The notes: generated by a model from the sequence alone, not told the origin. Shown: positions 8,972-18,665, numbered from the stretch's first letter. The stretch is 64,000 nucleotides of DNA from Shewanella sp. HN-41 (GCF_000217915.1 NZ_AFOZ01000013.1:186001-250000); one strand, 5' to 3'. Program-made: numbers and translations.

Positions 8972-9888
8972 TCCACACTACGTACGGAATTTTTGACGGG
9001 GATTCATGGGAAGACCTGTGTCAAATAATTTTTAAATCAAAGTATAAAGATAAACAATACCAAGAAATGGTTGCATCTCCTGGTGATTTCGGGATCGAAG
9101 GGTTTACGAAATTAGACGGGATGGCATTTCAGTGTTATTGCCCAGATACCAACTACACTCAAAAAGAATTGTACGATAAGCAGAGAGACAAAATAACTAA
9201 AGACCTTGAGAAGCTTAGAACATATGAAAATGAAATTTCTCGTCGAATGGGTAAAACGAAAATCAAAGAGTGGGTTTTCGTTACTCCGATAATCACCGAC
9301 AATAAATTGCTCCGTCACGCGCAAGCGAAGCAAGAAGAGGTTGTCAAATGGGGGCTTTCAATTATACATCCTGACTTCAAAGTTATTCTTCAAGACGCTG
9401 ATTTTTTTGCAACTGAAATCAATGAAATCCTAACAGCGAAAGGAAAAAAGATTACTCTTTTTTCTGCATTAGAATTGGCAAGTCAAGCAGAAGAAAAAGA
9501 TGTCTCAGAATATGAGGAGAATATCAGTAGGAAAAATAAAGTTCGCTGTACATTCAATGGAGTTTTAAATGAAGAAAAGCATCTAAAATTGAATCGCCTA
9601 ACTTCAAATAAATGGCTCCAAAGTGAGCTATTCCTAAAAGATATTGAGAAAAAGGCCTCGGAAATCTACTTTCATGTGATGAGGGTAATAAACCAATATG
9701 AAAGTGAAGTAGAAGAGTTGTGTATAACTTGGCGCGGAGACGCTGAAGAATTGATATCTAAGGTTCGAGACGAATTAGCTCAAAGATTGGGAGAGGCAAC
9801 TCCTACTTTAGGAGAGGCAGAGAGGTATCGGATAGCTGATCAAATGACTTCAAAGTGGATTGCATTGTGTCCGTTAGGTATTGAATGA
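8968..9888 (+). CDS. ABC-three-component effector-like protein with PD-(D/E)XK-type nuclease domain
   Basis: 306 residues. The N-terminal ~130 residues look like an Mrr-type restriction-endonuclease fold: a Glu in GDSWEDL (near residue 13), Asp in SPGDFGIEGF (near 45) and the strand AFQCYCP (near 60) in the place of the usual Q-x-K strand. A helical, charged C-terminal part follows and would be the partner-binding region. The gene lies directly upstream of a small winged-helix-like protein (4-bp overlap) and an SMC/Rad50-like ATPase, the order described for ABC-3C conflict systems. Role as the toxic effector of an anti-phage or anti-plasmid system is inferred from context. The Tyr where Lys is expected may affect catalysis. 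Confidence 0.6.
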   Translation: MIHTTYGIFDGDSWEDLCQIIFKSKYKDKQYQEMVASPGDFGIEGFTKLDGMAFQCYCPDTNYTQKELYDKQRDKITKDLEKLRTYENEISRRMGKTKIKEWVFVTPIITDNKLLRHAQAKQEEVVKWGLSIIHPDFKVILQDADFFATEINEILTAKGKKITLFSALELASQAEEKDVSEYEENISRKNKVRCTFNGVLNEEKHLKLNRLTSNKWLQSELFLKDIEKKASEIYFHVMRVINQYESEVEELCITWRGDAEELISKVRDELAQRLGEATPTLGEAERYRIADQMTSKWIALCPLGIE

Positions 9889-10328
9889 TGAATAAACTTA
9901 CATTTCACAGAAAGCCTATGCCACTTATGGCTGAGCATAGACCTATCTATAAAATCACTCAACTACTATTAGTATTAAATCTCTCGTCAAGAGGAAAGCA
10001 ATCTAGCTTAATTCGACTACATTTGTTCAGCTGGGTGTTGAAGGATGATAGAAGAAAAAAGATGTTGTTAGAGTCGGCGAACCAAAACCAAATTTTATTT
10101 GGAGTTTGGGGGGTTGACCCAGCGGTCAATATATCGCTTCAGTATGCTGAAGCAGAAGGACTGATTAGCAAATCTGGATTGTCATATAAGTTAACTAAAA
10201 ATGGCGCTAAATACATTGCAAAAATTGATAGCGAGATAGCTTTTAAAGATGATTACTTTTTTCTTGAGACTTTAGGTTCGAAAATTACTGAAGGCATGGT
10301 GGAAAATATTATTGGGGAATGGGAATGA
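9885..10328 (+). CDS. ABC-three-component middle component
   Basis: 147 residues. The start ATG overlaps the preceding stop (ATGATGA), and the end overlaps the next gene by 10 bp, so the three genes are tightly coupled. The sequence is mostly helical, with a C-terminal segment GLISKSGLSYKLTKNGAKYIAKI that reads as a winged-helix wing followed by a recognition-like helix. This size and position match the 'middle component' of ABC-3C systems, thought to link the ATPase with the effector. Assignment is by context and weak pattern similarity; no enzymatic motif is present. Confidence 0.55.
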   Translation: MMNKLTFHRKPMPLMAEHRPIYKITQLLLVLNLSSRGKQSSLIRLHLFSWVLKDDRRKKMLLESANQNQILFGVWGVDPAVNISLQYAEAEGLISKSGLSYKLTKNGAKYIAKIDSEIAFKDDYFFLETLGSKITEGMVENIIGEWE

Positions 10329-12379
10329 TTGGCTTGCAGCTAGAAAAATTCAAAATAGTTCTCTATACAACTGGCGGGGAGTACGGATTTGAATGTGAAT
10401 TTAAATCTGGATTAAACGTTGTGCGCGGTAATAATTCCTCAGGTAAAAGCACATTGGTTAATTCTCTTGTCTATTCACTTGGCATGGAGGAGATTCTTGG
10501 AGGAAAAGGTGAAAAGACCTTGCCTTATGCATTGAAGGAATATGTTGAAAGTGAAGAAAAGGATAAGGTAAAGATAGTATCTTCTTACGTCTATTTACAG
10601 ATTTCAAATAAGAATAATGATGTTGTAACGTTAAAAAGAGCAATAAACTCGTCTGAAAAGGATACGAAACTAATTGAAGTCATACATGGGGATTATCTTT
10701 CGAAAAGTGATAAAAAATTTGATATATCTCCAAAGTATTTACATGATAAAGGCTCTGCACAGAACGCTGAATCAGGCTATTTTACATTCCTTGAAAATTT
10801 TTTAAATTTAAGCCTTCCGTTTGTTCCTGGAGCCAATGGTGGAGAAGTTAAACTCTATATTCAAACCATTTTTTCCGCTCTCCTAATTGAGCAAAAGAGA
10901 GGGTGGACTGATTACATAGCGAATACTCCCTATTACGCTATCCGTGATGTGAGAACAAAAATCGTTGAATTTATTCTGGGGTTGGATGTTTTCGAAAACG
11001 AAAGACTTAAATCAACTTTGACAACAGAGCTGGCCAATATTCAATCCAAATGGTCTGAGGAAAAGGTTAAAATTGGACTACTGGAAGAGGATCATTCTAT
11101 CAGTGTGATGGGTGTTAAACGTACAGCTGATGATATTTTTGACCCGAAACTAGTCAGAATTACTAAGCAAGTTGAGGATTCTACCTTTGTTCTAAGTGAT
11201 TACATTGTTGAATTGGTAAGAAAAATTGAGGCTATTGATGAGGCTGAGAAAAAACAAGAGATGATGTTGCTATCGATTTAATAGAGGCATATGAAAGTTC
11301 AAAAGCAGAGTTAGACCAGCTGGCTTCTATGCTTGATTCTGCTAATGCGGAGATTCGGCTTTCCAAAGCTAGGCTGGCTGAGTATTTATCACTTAAATCA
11401 GAAATAGAAAAAGACTTAGAAAAAATAAGATTGCTAAAAAACTCAAGGAATTTGGTGCGGAGAGTGGTTTAAGCCTTGCGCTTGATAGTTGTCCGGCTTG
11501 TCATCAACACGTAGATGATGCCTTGTTTTTAGCAGATACCCTTATACAACCGATGAGTATTGATGAAAATGTAAAGTACTTGGATAGCCAGAAAAAGATG
11601 GTATCTAGATATATTTTAGGGTTAGAAAAACAATTAGAAAATTAGAGTCACAAGCACGTGAATATTCAGAAAATGTTTCTGATAAACGTGCAGTATGCAT
11701 GAGTTTTAAGAGGCAGATACGATTATCTGGCAGTGCAGAAGAGACTGATTTAAGAGTTAGGCTACAACTTGAGCTTAAAGTAGAAAACCTCTTGAAAGCG
11801 GAAAAATTCATAGATAGCTCAGTCGACAAATTAGTAAATATCAGTAATGAGCTTCGGAATGTTAAGGCCAAGTTAGCAGGCTTGCCGGAACGGAAATCAT
11901 CTATTGAGGATATCAAAAAGTATAATAAATTTCAGAATCATTTCCGAAGCTATGCAAACATTTTTGGCTATAAGAGTGCGCCAACTTCAGATATAGAAAT
12001 AAATAGAGACACATTATTTCCATACTTGGCAGGGCTGGAGTTGAGGGAAGTAAATACGGATATAAAATCTGATTCTTCAGCAAGTGACTTTGTGAGGCTT
12101 ATCTGGGCTTATTTACTAGCAGTATATACAGCTTCAGAAGAGTTAGGCGGGAATCACCCAGGATTAGTTCTTTTGGATGAGCCAGGTCAGCATTCAATGG
12201 GAGTTACAAGTGTAAATGCACTTTTGACGACTATCTCTAAACAGCGAAATATTCAAGGCATTGTGGCTGCGTCTTTTGATGAGAGTGATGAAGTATTTGA
12301 TGAGTCTGTGCTTGGAGTCAATCATCACTTAATAGAGTGCGGCTACAAGCTTTTGAAACCTGTAAGTCAGATGCCATAA
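10319..12379 (+). pseudogene. ABC-three-component SMC/Rad50-like ATPase, three frame breaks
   Basis: The frame starts at 10319 (MGMIGLQLEKFKIVLYTTGG). Walker A is GNNSSGKST at residues 37-45. The first frame stops at 11281, but the protein continues in other frames: a coiled-coil stretch, a Rad50-hook-like CPACHQH (about 11492-11512), then a C-terminal part with Walker B LVLLDEPGQHS. Adding one A at each of three A tracts (11249-11254, 11436-11441 and 11626-11630 or 11638-11641) restores one frame of about 687 residues. The stop (12377-12379) lies inside the next attC. As written the gene is broken and the system would be inactive; homopolymer sequencing errors would explain all three breaks. 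Confidence 0.7.
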
Positions 12380-12477
12380 CAAGCGCCTGCAATCAGACCT
12401 CCGGCCACTGTCTCCTTTTGTGCAAAAAACGCACAAAAGGCGCCAGTAGCCTACGGCAGTTGAGGCGAGCATTATAC
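12374..12477 (+). other. attC-like site with altered core
   Basis: 104 bp. The left arm CCATAACAAGCGCCTGCAA faces the right arm TTGAGGCGAGCATTATAC. GCCTGCAA pairs with TTGAGGC after bulging one G, the extrahelical base typical of attC. A strong central hairpin (CCTTTTGTGC / GCACAAAAGG, 12414-12440) fills the middle. The right core reads ATTATAC instead of GTTATAC, so the crossover G is an A; this copy may not recombine. It also overlaps the stop of the ATPase gene. Confidence 0.65.
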
Positions 12478-12486
12478 GAAACCAAT

Positions 12487-12812
12487 ATGAAAGAATGGAT
12501 TGATGTAAAAAAAGATTTTGAGCCAATTTTGAGCCAGAAGGTTCGTTGAGAGATATCTATATTGAAGATATCAATGAGTCCGTTTGGAATCTCTTTTTAC
12601 GCAATCTACCTGATTCGGGTTATCAGTTAAGCTTTACACATGGTCAGAACGTTGTAGCTTTGCCAAAGTCTTTTGCCGAAATTAAGCAGTTGCAAGAAAC
12701 TGAACCAACAACCCTTGGAATTGCTATAGAGAATGGTATTTGGATAAATTGCCATTTTTTCATAGAATCGGAAATAGAGTTAGATTTATCACCGAAAGAT
12801 ATTGATATCTAA
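12487..12812 (+). pseudogene. Cassette gene broken by an 11-bp tandem duplication
   Basis: ATG at 12487 opens MKEWIDVKKDFEP and soon stops at 12547-12549. The 11-mer ATTTTGAGCCA occurs twice in a row (12515-12525 and 12526-12536). Removing one copy joins DFEP directly to EGSLRDIYIEDINESVW and gives one 104-residue protein ending at 12812. No family is recognised; it is a small acidic soluble protein. It follows the second attC by 9 bp, so it is the next cassette. A possible decayed attC start (TATAACAAAG near 12933) lies downstream, without a clear partner arm. Confidence 0.6.
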
Positions 12813-13039
12813 AGTAAATTTGAAATCCTTGTTGGCTTTCTACACTGGCTGCATTTAGGTCTACAAAAGCCTGTAAAATTAACTCATGAAAACGCTCAAA
12901 CAGAGGTTATTCTTTGTTTAAGCTAAAATCGTATAACAAAGTTTTAACGAGCCACCCATTGTTAAATTTCTAAAATTGGTAGTAAACATTATTCGGTTTG
13001 CTTTGCATGGCTAGCGAACAACACAAAATCAGCAGAAGT

Positions 13040-13470
13040 TCACCTATCCCCTGCGAAGTTGCTGAATGGCGTTGAAGACTATTTATTGAAAGAATGGCGC
13101 GTGACGCAGACAGGACGTCTGCGTAGCTTTCGGGGAAGGGGCGAATGGAAATTGGTGATTTTCGCGCTTATGAGCGAGAGGCTGGGACTGCCGAACTGGA
13201 TGGCTTTACATTGATGTAAAGCGGAACCATCGGAAGCGATAGCAATTTATCCATAAGACCAAGGCCAGTCTCTAATGCATGTAACTTCGCTAGGGTGAGT
13301 GCTGCGTAGCAGAGTTACGAACGAGAGCCATGGATGGCGAACTGGCAGTTAAACATGGATGTTGTTCGGCAAGGACTCTTGGTAACTAAGATGCAAGAGG
13401 GGGATTGCTGTTGATCCCCTTCTTGCCCTGGTGTGGAATGGAATTCCACGACTTTGATTTTGACTTATAA
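13040..13470 (-). repeat. Structured intergenic repeat, inverted copy 4
   Basis: Read on the minus strand, it opens with AATCAAAGTCGTGG near 13466, matching copies 1-3, and closes near 13040-13062 with GCAACTTCGCAGGGGATAGG, matching the closing block of copies 2 and 3. Interior blocks shared with copy 1 include AACTTCGCTAG, GAGTGCTGCGTAGCA and TTGTTCGGCAAGG. It is longer than the direct copies. Together with 12813-13039, which holds no gene I can support, it fills the gap before metH. Confidence 0.65.
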
Positions 13471-13527
13471 ATTCAAACGAAGTTTGAATCAGCTTTTCAA
13501 ACCGCGTTAGCGTAAGTCCGATCCTGA

Positions 13528-16500
13528 TTACTCAGGGTCATAGTCCAACACTGGCGCCAGCCACTTCTCCGTTTCTGCGACTGTCATCCCCTTACGCTTG
13601 GCGTAATCCTCCACCTGATCGCGGCCGATATTACTTACACCAAAATAGCGGGATTTAGGGTGGGCAAAATACCAACCCGATACCGCCGCCGTGGGGAACA
13701 TGGCGTAGCTTTCGGTGATGTTCAGGTCTATGGTTTCATTCGGCTTTAACAGCTCCCACAACAGGCCCTTTTCGGTGTGATCCGGGCAGGCGGGGTAACC
13801 CGGTGCCGGACGAATACCTTTGTATTTCTCGCGGATTAAGGCTTCGTTATCCAATTGCTCATCGGCGGCATAACCCCAAAACTCCTTACGCACGCGCTCG
13901 TGCATCCGCTCGGCAAAGGCTTCGGCTAAACGGTCGGCTAAGCACTTGAGCATAATGGCATTGTAGTCGTCATGGTTGGCCTCGAAACGCGCTACATGCT
14001 CATCAATCCCATGGCCTGCGGTCACAGCAAAGCCGCCCATATAGTCGGCGACGCCGCTGTCTTTGGGCGCAACGAAGTCGGCGAGACAGAAGTTATCGTT
14101 ACCGACCCGCTCAAGCTGCATCCTAAGATGATGGGTGGTCATTTCGACTTCGGTGCGTGACTCATCGGTATACAACTCAATATCATCAAAGTTGACGGTA
14201 TTGGCGGGGAACAGCCCAATCACGCCCTTGGCGGTGAGCCATTTTTCCTCGATGATTTTTTTAAGCATGGCCTGACCATCGGCGAACAGTTTTTGCGCCT
14301 CAACGCCCACCACTTTGTCGGTTAAGATCTCGGGGTAATGGCCGTGTAATTCCCAGGCGCGGAAAAACGGTGTCCAGTCGATACGGTCGACTAAATCGGT
14401 TAATGGATAATCTTCAAACACTTGGCGGCCGAGCACCTTAGGTGTGAACGGGGTGTAATTGGCCCAATCGTGTTGGCAGCGGTTATCGCGCGCCGCTTCG
14501 AGTGACACTATTTCTTTGCGCTTGGCCTGGGATAAACGCTTAGTGCGCATATCATCGTACTCGGCGTAGGTTTCATCGATTGTGGCTTGGCGGGTCTCGT
14601 TATTCACCAGTTTGCTCACCATAGGCACGGCGCGGGAGGCGTCGGCAATATAGATGGCGCCATGGGGATAATGGGGCGCAATTTTGACCGCGGTATGGAT
14701 TTTCGAGCAGGTCGCGCCGCCGATAATGGCGGGGATGGTTAAGCCCTCACGGTGGAAGGTTTTTACGTTGTGGACCATCTCATCTAGGCTTGGGGTGATA
14801 AGGCCGGACATGCCGATAATGTCGATATTGTGCTCTTTCACCGCCTCGAGAATCCGCTCCACCGAGACCATCACACCTAAATCGAATACCTCAAAGCCGT
14901 TACAGGCCAGCACCACGCCGACAATATTTTTGCCGATATCGTGCACGTCGCCCTTAACCGTCACCATCAAAATCTTGCCGTTAGACTGGCCTGCGACCTT
15001 TTCCTTTTCAATAAACGGATTGAGGTAGGCCACGGCCTTTTTCATCACCCGCGCCGACTTAACCACCTGCGGCAGGAACATTTTACCCGAGCCAAACAGG
15101 TCGCCGACGATATTCATGCCGTCCATCAGCGGGCCTTCGATCACATCCAGCGGACGCGATGCTCCTTGGCGGGCGGCTTCGGTATCTTCATCGATAAATT
15201 CGGTAATGCCTTTCACCAGCGCGTGGGCTAAACGTTCGTTGACTGGCCATGAGCGCCATTCTAAATCTTCTTTTTTGGCTCCTGTGGAGCCGTCACCGCG
15301 GAATTTTTCTGCAATTTCAAGTAACTGCTCAGTGTTGCTCGACCCCTCAACCGGGCAGGGCAGGTTGAGTACGACATTTTCAACCCGCTCTTTAAGCTCA
15401 GGGTCGATATCATCGTAAATCGCTAATTGGCCGGCGTTAACTATACCCATATCCATGCCGACTTTGATGGCATGGTAGAGGAATACCGCGTGGATCGCCT
15501 CACGCACTGGGTTATTACCACGGAAAGAGAACGACACGTTCGACACGCCGCCCGAGATCATCGCATGGGGCAGGGTGGCTTTAATCTCTTTAATGGCATC
15601 AATAAAATCGACGGCATAGTTGTCATGCTCATCGATACCCGTGGCGATGGCAAAAATGTTCGGGTCGAAGATGATGTCTTCTGGTGGAAAGCCGACCTTA
15701 TCGACCAGCACGCGGTAGGCGCGGGTACATATCTCTATCTTGCGGGCCTTAGTGTCGGCCTGACCTTGCTCGTCGAAGGCCATGATAATGGCCGCGGCGC
15801 CGTAGCGTTTGACTAGGGTCGCCTGTTCGATAAATTTGGCTTCGCCTTCTTTGAGGGAAATCGAGTTAACTATGCCCTTGCCTTGAATGCATTTGAGGCC
15901 AGCTTCAATCACTTCCCATTTAGAGGAGTCGATCATAATAGGTACGCGGCTGATATCGGGCTCGGAGGCAATCAAGTTTAAAAACTTGTGCATGATCTCC
16001 ACGCCATCGAGCATGCCTTCGTCCATGTTGATATCGATGATCTGCGCGCCGCTCTCGACCTGCTCGCGGGCGACATCGAGTGCCTGCTCAAACTTGCCTT
16101 CTTTGACAAGCTTTAAAAACTTGGCCGAGCCCGTGACGTTGGTCCGTTCACCCACGTTAACGAATAGGGTCTGGGCGTCGATAGTGAGTGGTTCCAAACC
16201 CGAAAGACGACAGGCGACGGGGATGTCGGGTAATGTTCTAGGGCTATATCTTTCAACCGCTTGACGAATAACGCGAATATGTTCAGGCGTGCTACCACAG
16301 CAACCGCCGATAATATTGAGCATGCCCTCACGTGCCCAATCTTCGATAACGTTGGCCATATCCTCAGGGGTTTCATCGTAGCCGCCAAACTCGTTTGGCA
16401 GGCCTGCGTTTGGGTGAGCCGACACATAACACTCGGCGATACGGGAGAGTTCCTCCACATAGGGACGCAGTTCTTTTGGCCCGAGTGCGCAGTTAAGGCC

Positions 16501-17262
16501 GATAGATAAGGGCTTGATATGGCGCAGGGAATTGTAAAAAGCTTCGGTCGTTTGGCCTGTTAATGTGCGGCCTGAGGCATCGGTAATCGTGCCCGAGATC
16601 ATTATGGGTAATCTGTCGTTGGAATGCTGACCAAATAGGTCATCAAATACAGATTCAATCGCAAACAGTGCGGCCTTGGCGTTTAAGGTATCGAAAATGG
16701 TTTCAACCATAATGATATCCGCGCCGCCTTCGATCAGCGCTTTGGTGGATTCTTTGTAAGCGGTCACTAACTCATCGAAACTGACGTTACGATAACCTGG
16801 GTCGTTCACATCTGGGCTTATCGAACAAGTGCGGTTAGTGGGCCCTAACACTCCGGCGACGTAGCGCGGAATTCCCGTGGCTGCGGCGATTTCATCACAG
16901 GCCTCGCGGGCGAGGCGGGCACCCTCGCGGTTAATCTCGGCGGACAGCGACTGCATATCGTAGTCGGCCATGGCGATAGTCGTGGCGTTAAAGGTGTTGG
17001 TTTCAATAATGTCGGCACCGGCGTTTAGGTAGTCGGTGTGAATCTGTTTGATGATATGTGGCTGAGTTAAGACTAATAGATCGTTATTGCCTTTGACATC
17101 GGTATGCCAATCCTTAAAACGTTCGCCGCGATAATCCTCTTCTTCCAGTTTGTAGCCTTGGATCATAGTGCCCATGGCACCGTCTAAGATCAGAATGCGC
17201 TTGGACAACTGGTTGCGAATGTCTGCCAGTATTTGGCTGGCTCGATGGGTAGATATCGCCAT
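13528..17262 (-). CDS. metH: Cobalamin-dependent methionine synthase
   Basis: 1244 residues from the ATG at 17262 ([12 protein letters not shown]), close to the E. coli length of 1227. Upstream in-frame codons exist, but they run through a MetJ-type operator, and AAAGGT sits just before this ATG. Domains in order: homocysteine/zinc domain with Cys321-Cys322 in GGCCGS; methyl-H4folate (pterin-binding) domain; B12 domain with DVHDIG (His774, the lower cobalt ligand); and the C-terminal AdoMet reactivation domain ([12 protein letters not shown]). It transfers a methyl group from 5-methyl-H4folate to homocysteine in the cytosol. It is divergent from cobC and close to the B12 uptake/salvage operon, which supplies its cofactor. 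Confidence 0.97.
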   Translation of the reverse strand: MAISTHRASQILADIRNQLSKRILILDGAMGTMIQGYKLEEEDYRGERFKDWHTDVKGNNDLLVLTQPHIIKQIHTDYLNAGADIIETNTFNATTIAMADYDMQSLSAEINREGARLAREACDEIAAATGIPRYVAGVLGPTNRTCSISPDVNDPGYRNVSFDELVTAYKESTKALIEGGADIIMVETIFDTLNAKAALFAIESVFDDLFGQHSNDRLPIMISGTITDASGRTLTGQTTEAFYNSLRHIKPLSIGLNCALGPKELRPYVEELSRIAECYVSAHPNAGLPNEFGGYDETPEDMANVIEDWAREGMLNIIGGCCGSTPEHIRVIRQAVERYSPRTLPDIPVACRLSGLEPLTIDAQTLFVNVGERTNVTGSAKFLKLVKEGKFEQALDVAREQVESGAQIIDINMDEGMLDGVEIMHKFLNLIASEPDISRVPIMIDSSKWEVIEAGLKCIQGKGIVNSISLKEGEAKFIEQATLVKRYGAAAIIMAFDEQGQADTKARKIEICTRAYRVLVDKVGFPPEDIIFDPNIFAIATGIDEHDNYAVDFIDAIKEIKATLPHAMISGGVSNVSFSFRGNNPVREAIHAVFLYHAIKVGMDMGIVNAGQLAIYDDIDPELKERVENVVLNLPCPVEGSSNTEQLLEIAEKFRGDGSTGAKKEDLEWRSWPVNERLAHALVKGITEFIDEDTEAARQGASRPLDVIEGPLMDGMNIVGDLFGSGKMFLPQVVKSARVMKKAVAYLNPFIEKEKVAGQSNGKILMVTVKGDVHDIGKNIVGVVLACNGFEVFDLGVMVSVERILEAVKEHNIDIIGMSGLITPSLDEMVHNVKTFHREGLTIPAIIGGATCSKIHTAVKIAPHYPHGAIYIADASRAVPMVSKLVNNETRQATIDETYAEYDDMRTKRLSQAKRKEIVSLEAARDNRCQHDWANYTPFTPKVLGRQVFEDYPLTDLVDRIDWTPFFRAWELHGHYPEILTDKVVGVEAQKLFADGQAMLKKIIEEKWLTAKGVIGLFPANTVNFDDIELYTDESRTEVEMTTHHLRMQLERVGNDNFCLADFVAPKDSGVADYMGGFAVTAGHGIDEHVARFEANHDDYNAIMLKCLADRLAEAFAERMHERVRKEFWGYAADEQLDNEALIREKYKGIRPAPGYPACPDHTEKGLLWELLKPNETIDLNITESYAMFPTAAVSGWYFAHPKSRYFGVSNIGRDQVEDYAKRKGMTVAETEKWLAPVLDYDPE

Positions 17263-17356
17263 AAAATGATTACCTTTACTACAGCTAAGTTGAGTCCAAA
17301 GTACGCAATCCTGTGGCAAATTGCATTTTATTATTGGATGTCGGGCGTTTTGTTTT

Positions 17357-17380
17357 GGACATTTAAACGTATAGACGTCC
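17357..17380 (-). promoter_or_regulatory. MetJ-type operator (met boxes) of metH
   Basis: Three consecutive 8-mers GGACATTT, AAACGTAT and AGACGTCC compare with the MetJ consensus AGACGTCT (the last matches 7 of 8). They lie about 100 bp upstream of the metH ATG, where MetJ-SAM repression of metH would be expected. Assignment is by consensus only. Confidence 0.65.
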
Positions 17381-17414
17381 ATAATACGCGACATCGGATT
17401 GTCAGGGCAAGATG

Positions 17415-17475
17415 AAAGTCAAAGTCAAAGTCAAAGTCAAAGTCATTAGAATCGAGAATCGAGAATCTAGAATCT
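17415..17475. repeat. Short tandem repeats, AAAGTC x5 then AGAATCG/T x4
   Basis: Five perfect copies of AAAGTC (17415-17444) are followed, after ATT, by four 7-mers AGAATCG, AGAATCG, AGAATCT, AGAATCT (17448-17475), then CTAGG-rich sequence to about 17520. This low-complexity run lies between the metH operator and cobC and probably varies between strains. Confidence 0.85.
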
Positions 17476-17548
17476 AGGCCCTAGGCATTAGCTTTGGTTC
17501 CTAGCACCTAGGCCCTAGGCTTTAGCACTTAAGTTTTTAAAGGCAGAT

Positions 17549-18283
17549 ATGAGACAAGTTCGCTTATTACTGTTGCGCCACGGTGAGTGCGAAGGTGGCT
17601 CCATTTTACGGGGGCGTGTGGATGTGCCGCTGAGCGCAAAGGGGTGGCAACAAATGTCGGCGGCCGCAGAGGCACAGCCGGGAATTCGCCATGGGATTTA
17701 TAGCTCAACCTCGCGGCGCTGCGCCGAATTTGCTAAGGCATTTGCCGGCTCTGTGGTCGTGAAGGATCAGCATTTGAATGTCCCTAACCCCTTGAGCGTC
17801 ACCTTGCTTGATAGCTTGCAGGAACTCGATTTTGGAGATTGGGATGGGCGTACATTCGAGGAGCTATACCAGCAAGAGGGTGAACGGTTAGCGGCCTATT
17901 GGCAAAATCCATGGTTAGCACCGCCACCCCAAGGGGAATCCATGGCGAGTTTTGAGCAGAGGGTTAATGCTGCCATCGAGGGCATTTTGGACCAAGCCTT
18001 TGCTCAAATGATACAGGATAATCAAGCTGCCCCTACTGAGTTAAGCAAAATGCTAAGCGTCGAATCGAGTGCCGCCCAAACGGCCACTATTTGGGTCATT
18101 AGCCATGGTGGTGTGCTCCGTCATTTAATGGCAAGGGCGCTTGGCGCGGTGCAGGTGCAGGGTTTTTATAGCCAATTGACACTGCCAGAGGCCGCTGTGG
18201 TTGGCATCAATGTGCTCGAAGATGCGTTCGGTGAGCGTTATTGGCGTTTAGACTGGCCCGGTGCCATGTCAAGGTGTACTTGA
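17549..18283 (+). CDS. cobC: Histidine phosphatase family protein, probable alpha-ribazole phosphatase
   Basis: 244 residues. The catalytic RHGE is at residues 10-13, with downstream Arg in GRVDVPLSAKG and Glu in LQELDFGDWDG, and the second catalytic His in VISHGGVLRH. This matches the CobC branch of the phosphoglycerate-mutase-like superfamily, which removes the 5'-phosphate of alpha-ribazole phosphate (or of B12-phosphate) at the end of nucleotide-loop assembly. The location next to cobT, cobS and cobU supports that role. It is upstream of the riboswitch, so it is probably transcribed separately. It is somewhat longer than the ~200-residue enterobacterial enzyme, mainly by a Ser/Ala-rich insert before the second His. 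Confidence 0.8.
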   Translation: MRQVRLLLLRHGECEGGSILRGRVDVPLSAKGWQQMSAAAEAQPGIRHGIYSSTSRRCAEFAKAFAGSVVVKDQHLNVPNPLSVTLLDSLQELDFGDWDGRTFEELYQQEGERLAAYWQNPWLAPPPQGESMASFEQRVNAAIEGILDQAFAQMIQDNQAAPTELSKMLSVESSAAQTATIWVISHGGVLRHLMARALGAVQVQGFYSQLTLPEAAVVGINVLEDAFGERYWRLDWPGAMSRCT

Positions 18284-18460
18284 TGTGGGAGATCCTGTTA
18301 GCACAATCAATATCAGCGTTTTATCATTTAAACGGCATTGCCTTACAAGCTAGATATAGGATAATGCATTTTCTTGATGTTTCTGCTTAAGCAGAAATAT
18401 CGCAGCAATAGGTGTTGGGAATCTACCCTTGGATATTTTGCTACTGCGCCGTATGGTGAA

Positions 18461-18660
18461 AAAGGCAGATATTCCATGCGTATATCAACCCATACATAAT
18501 AGGGAATCGGGGCGCTCTGTCAGCCAGCCCGAACTGTACCCGCAACTGTGAGTAGTAAAAGAAGAACCTAAAGCCTTCTTCCCCTACAAGTCAGGAGACC
18601 TGCCTATTGCTGTTATCGCTGCGTGCAGCTTTAGTTCTCGAGCGGGTAACTCGAGGGAGC
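18461..18660 (+). promoter_or_regulatory. Cobalamin riboswitch
   Basis: AGGCAG (18463-18468) can form P1 with CTGCCT at the 3' end. The core has GGGAATCGGGGCG, GCCAGCCCGAAC, CCCGCAACTGTG and the B12 box AGTCAGGAGACCTGCC (18589-18604). The expression platform looks translational: CTCGAG (18637-18642) pairs with CTCGAG (18650-18655), which overlaps the Shine-Dalgarno GAGGGAG of the short leader ORF at 18666. Adenosylcobalamin would thus lower expression of the whole uptake/salvage run downstream. Confidence 0.93.
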
Positions 18661-18665
18661 AGAAT

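Larger units (their letters stand above)
8532..12812 (+). mobile_element. Integron cassette cluster without integrase (CALIN) carrying an ABC-3C system
   Basis: Three consecutive gene units, all on the plus strand, are separated by two attC-like sites (8799-8924 and 12374-12477). Each gene stops within a few bases of its attC, as cassettes do. No tyrosine integrase intI is present anywhere in the window, so this is either a detached cluster or a fragment left by ectopic insertion. The block is visibly more AT-rich than the flanking metH and hydrolase genes and is bracketed by repeat copies 1-3 on the left and an inverted copy on the right. The exact left edge is not defined. Confidence 0.7.

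Noticed and set aside
8532-12990. Integron integrase or attI site
   Set aside because: No tyrosine-recombinase frame or attI-like sequence was found on either strand, so the cluster is called integrase-less.
12930-13000. Third attC after the broken cassette gene
   Set aside because: A TATAACAAAG start is visible, but no matching right arm with a GTT core could be found.
17263-17394. N-terminal extension of metH by 44 codons
   Set aside because: It runs through the MetJ-type operator, has no ribosome site and does not match the MetH N-terminus; ATG 17262 has AAAGGT before it.
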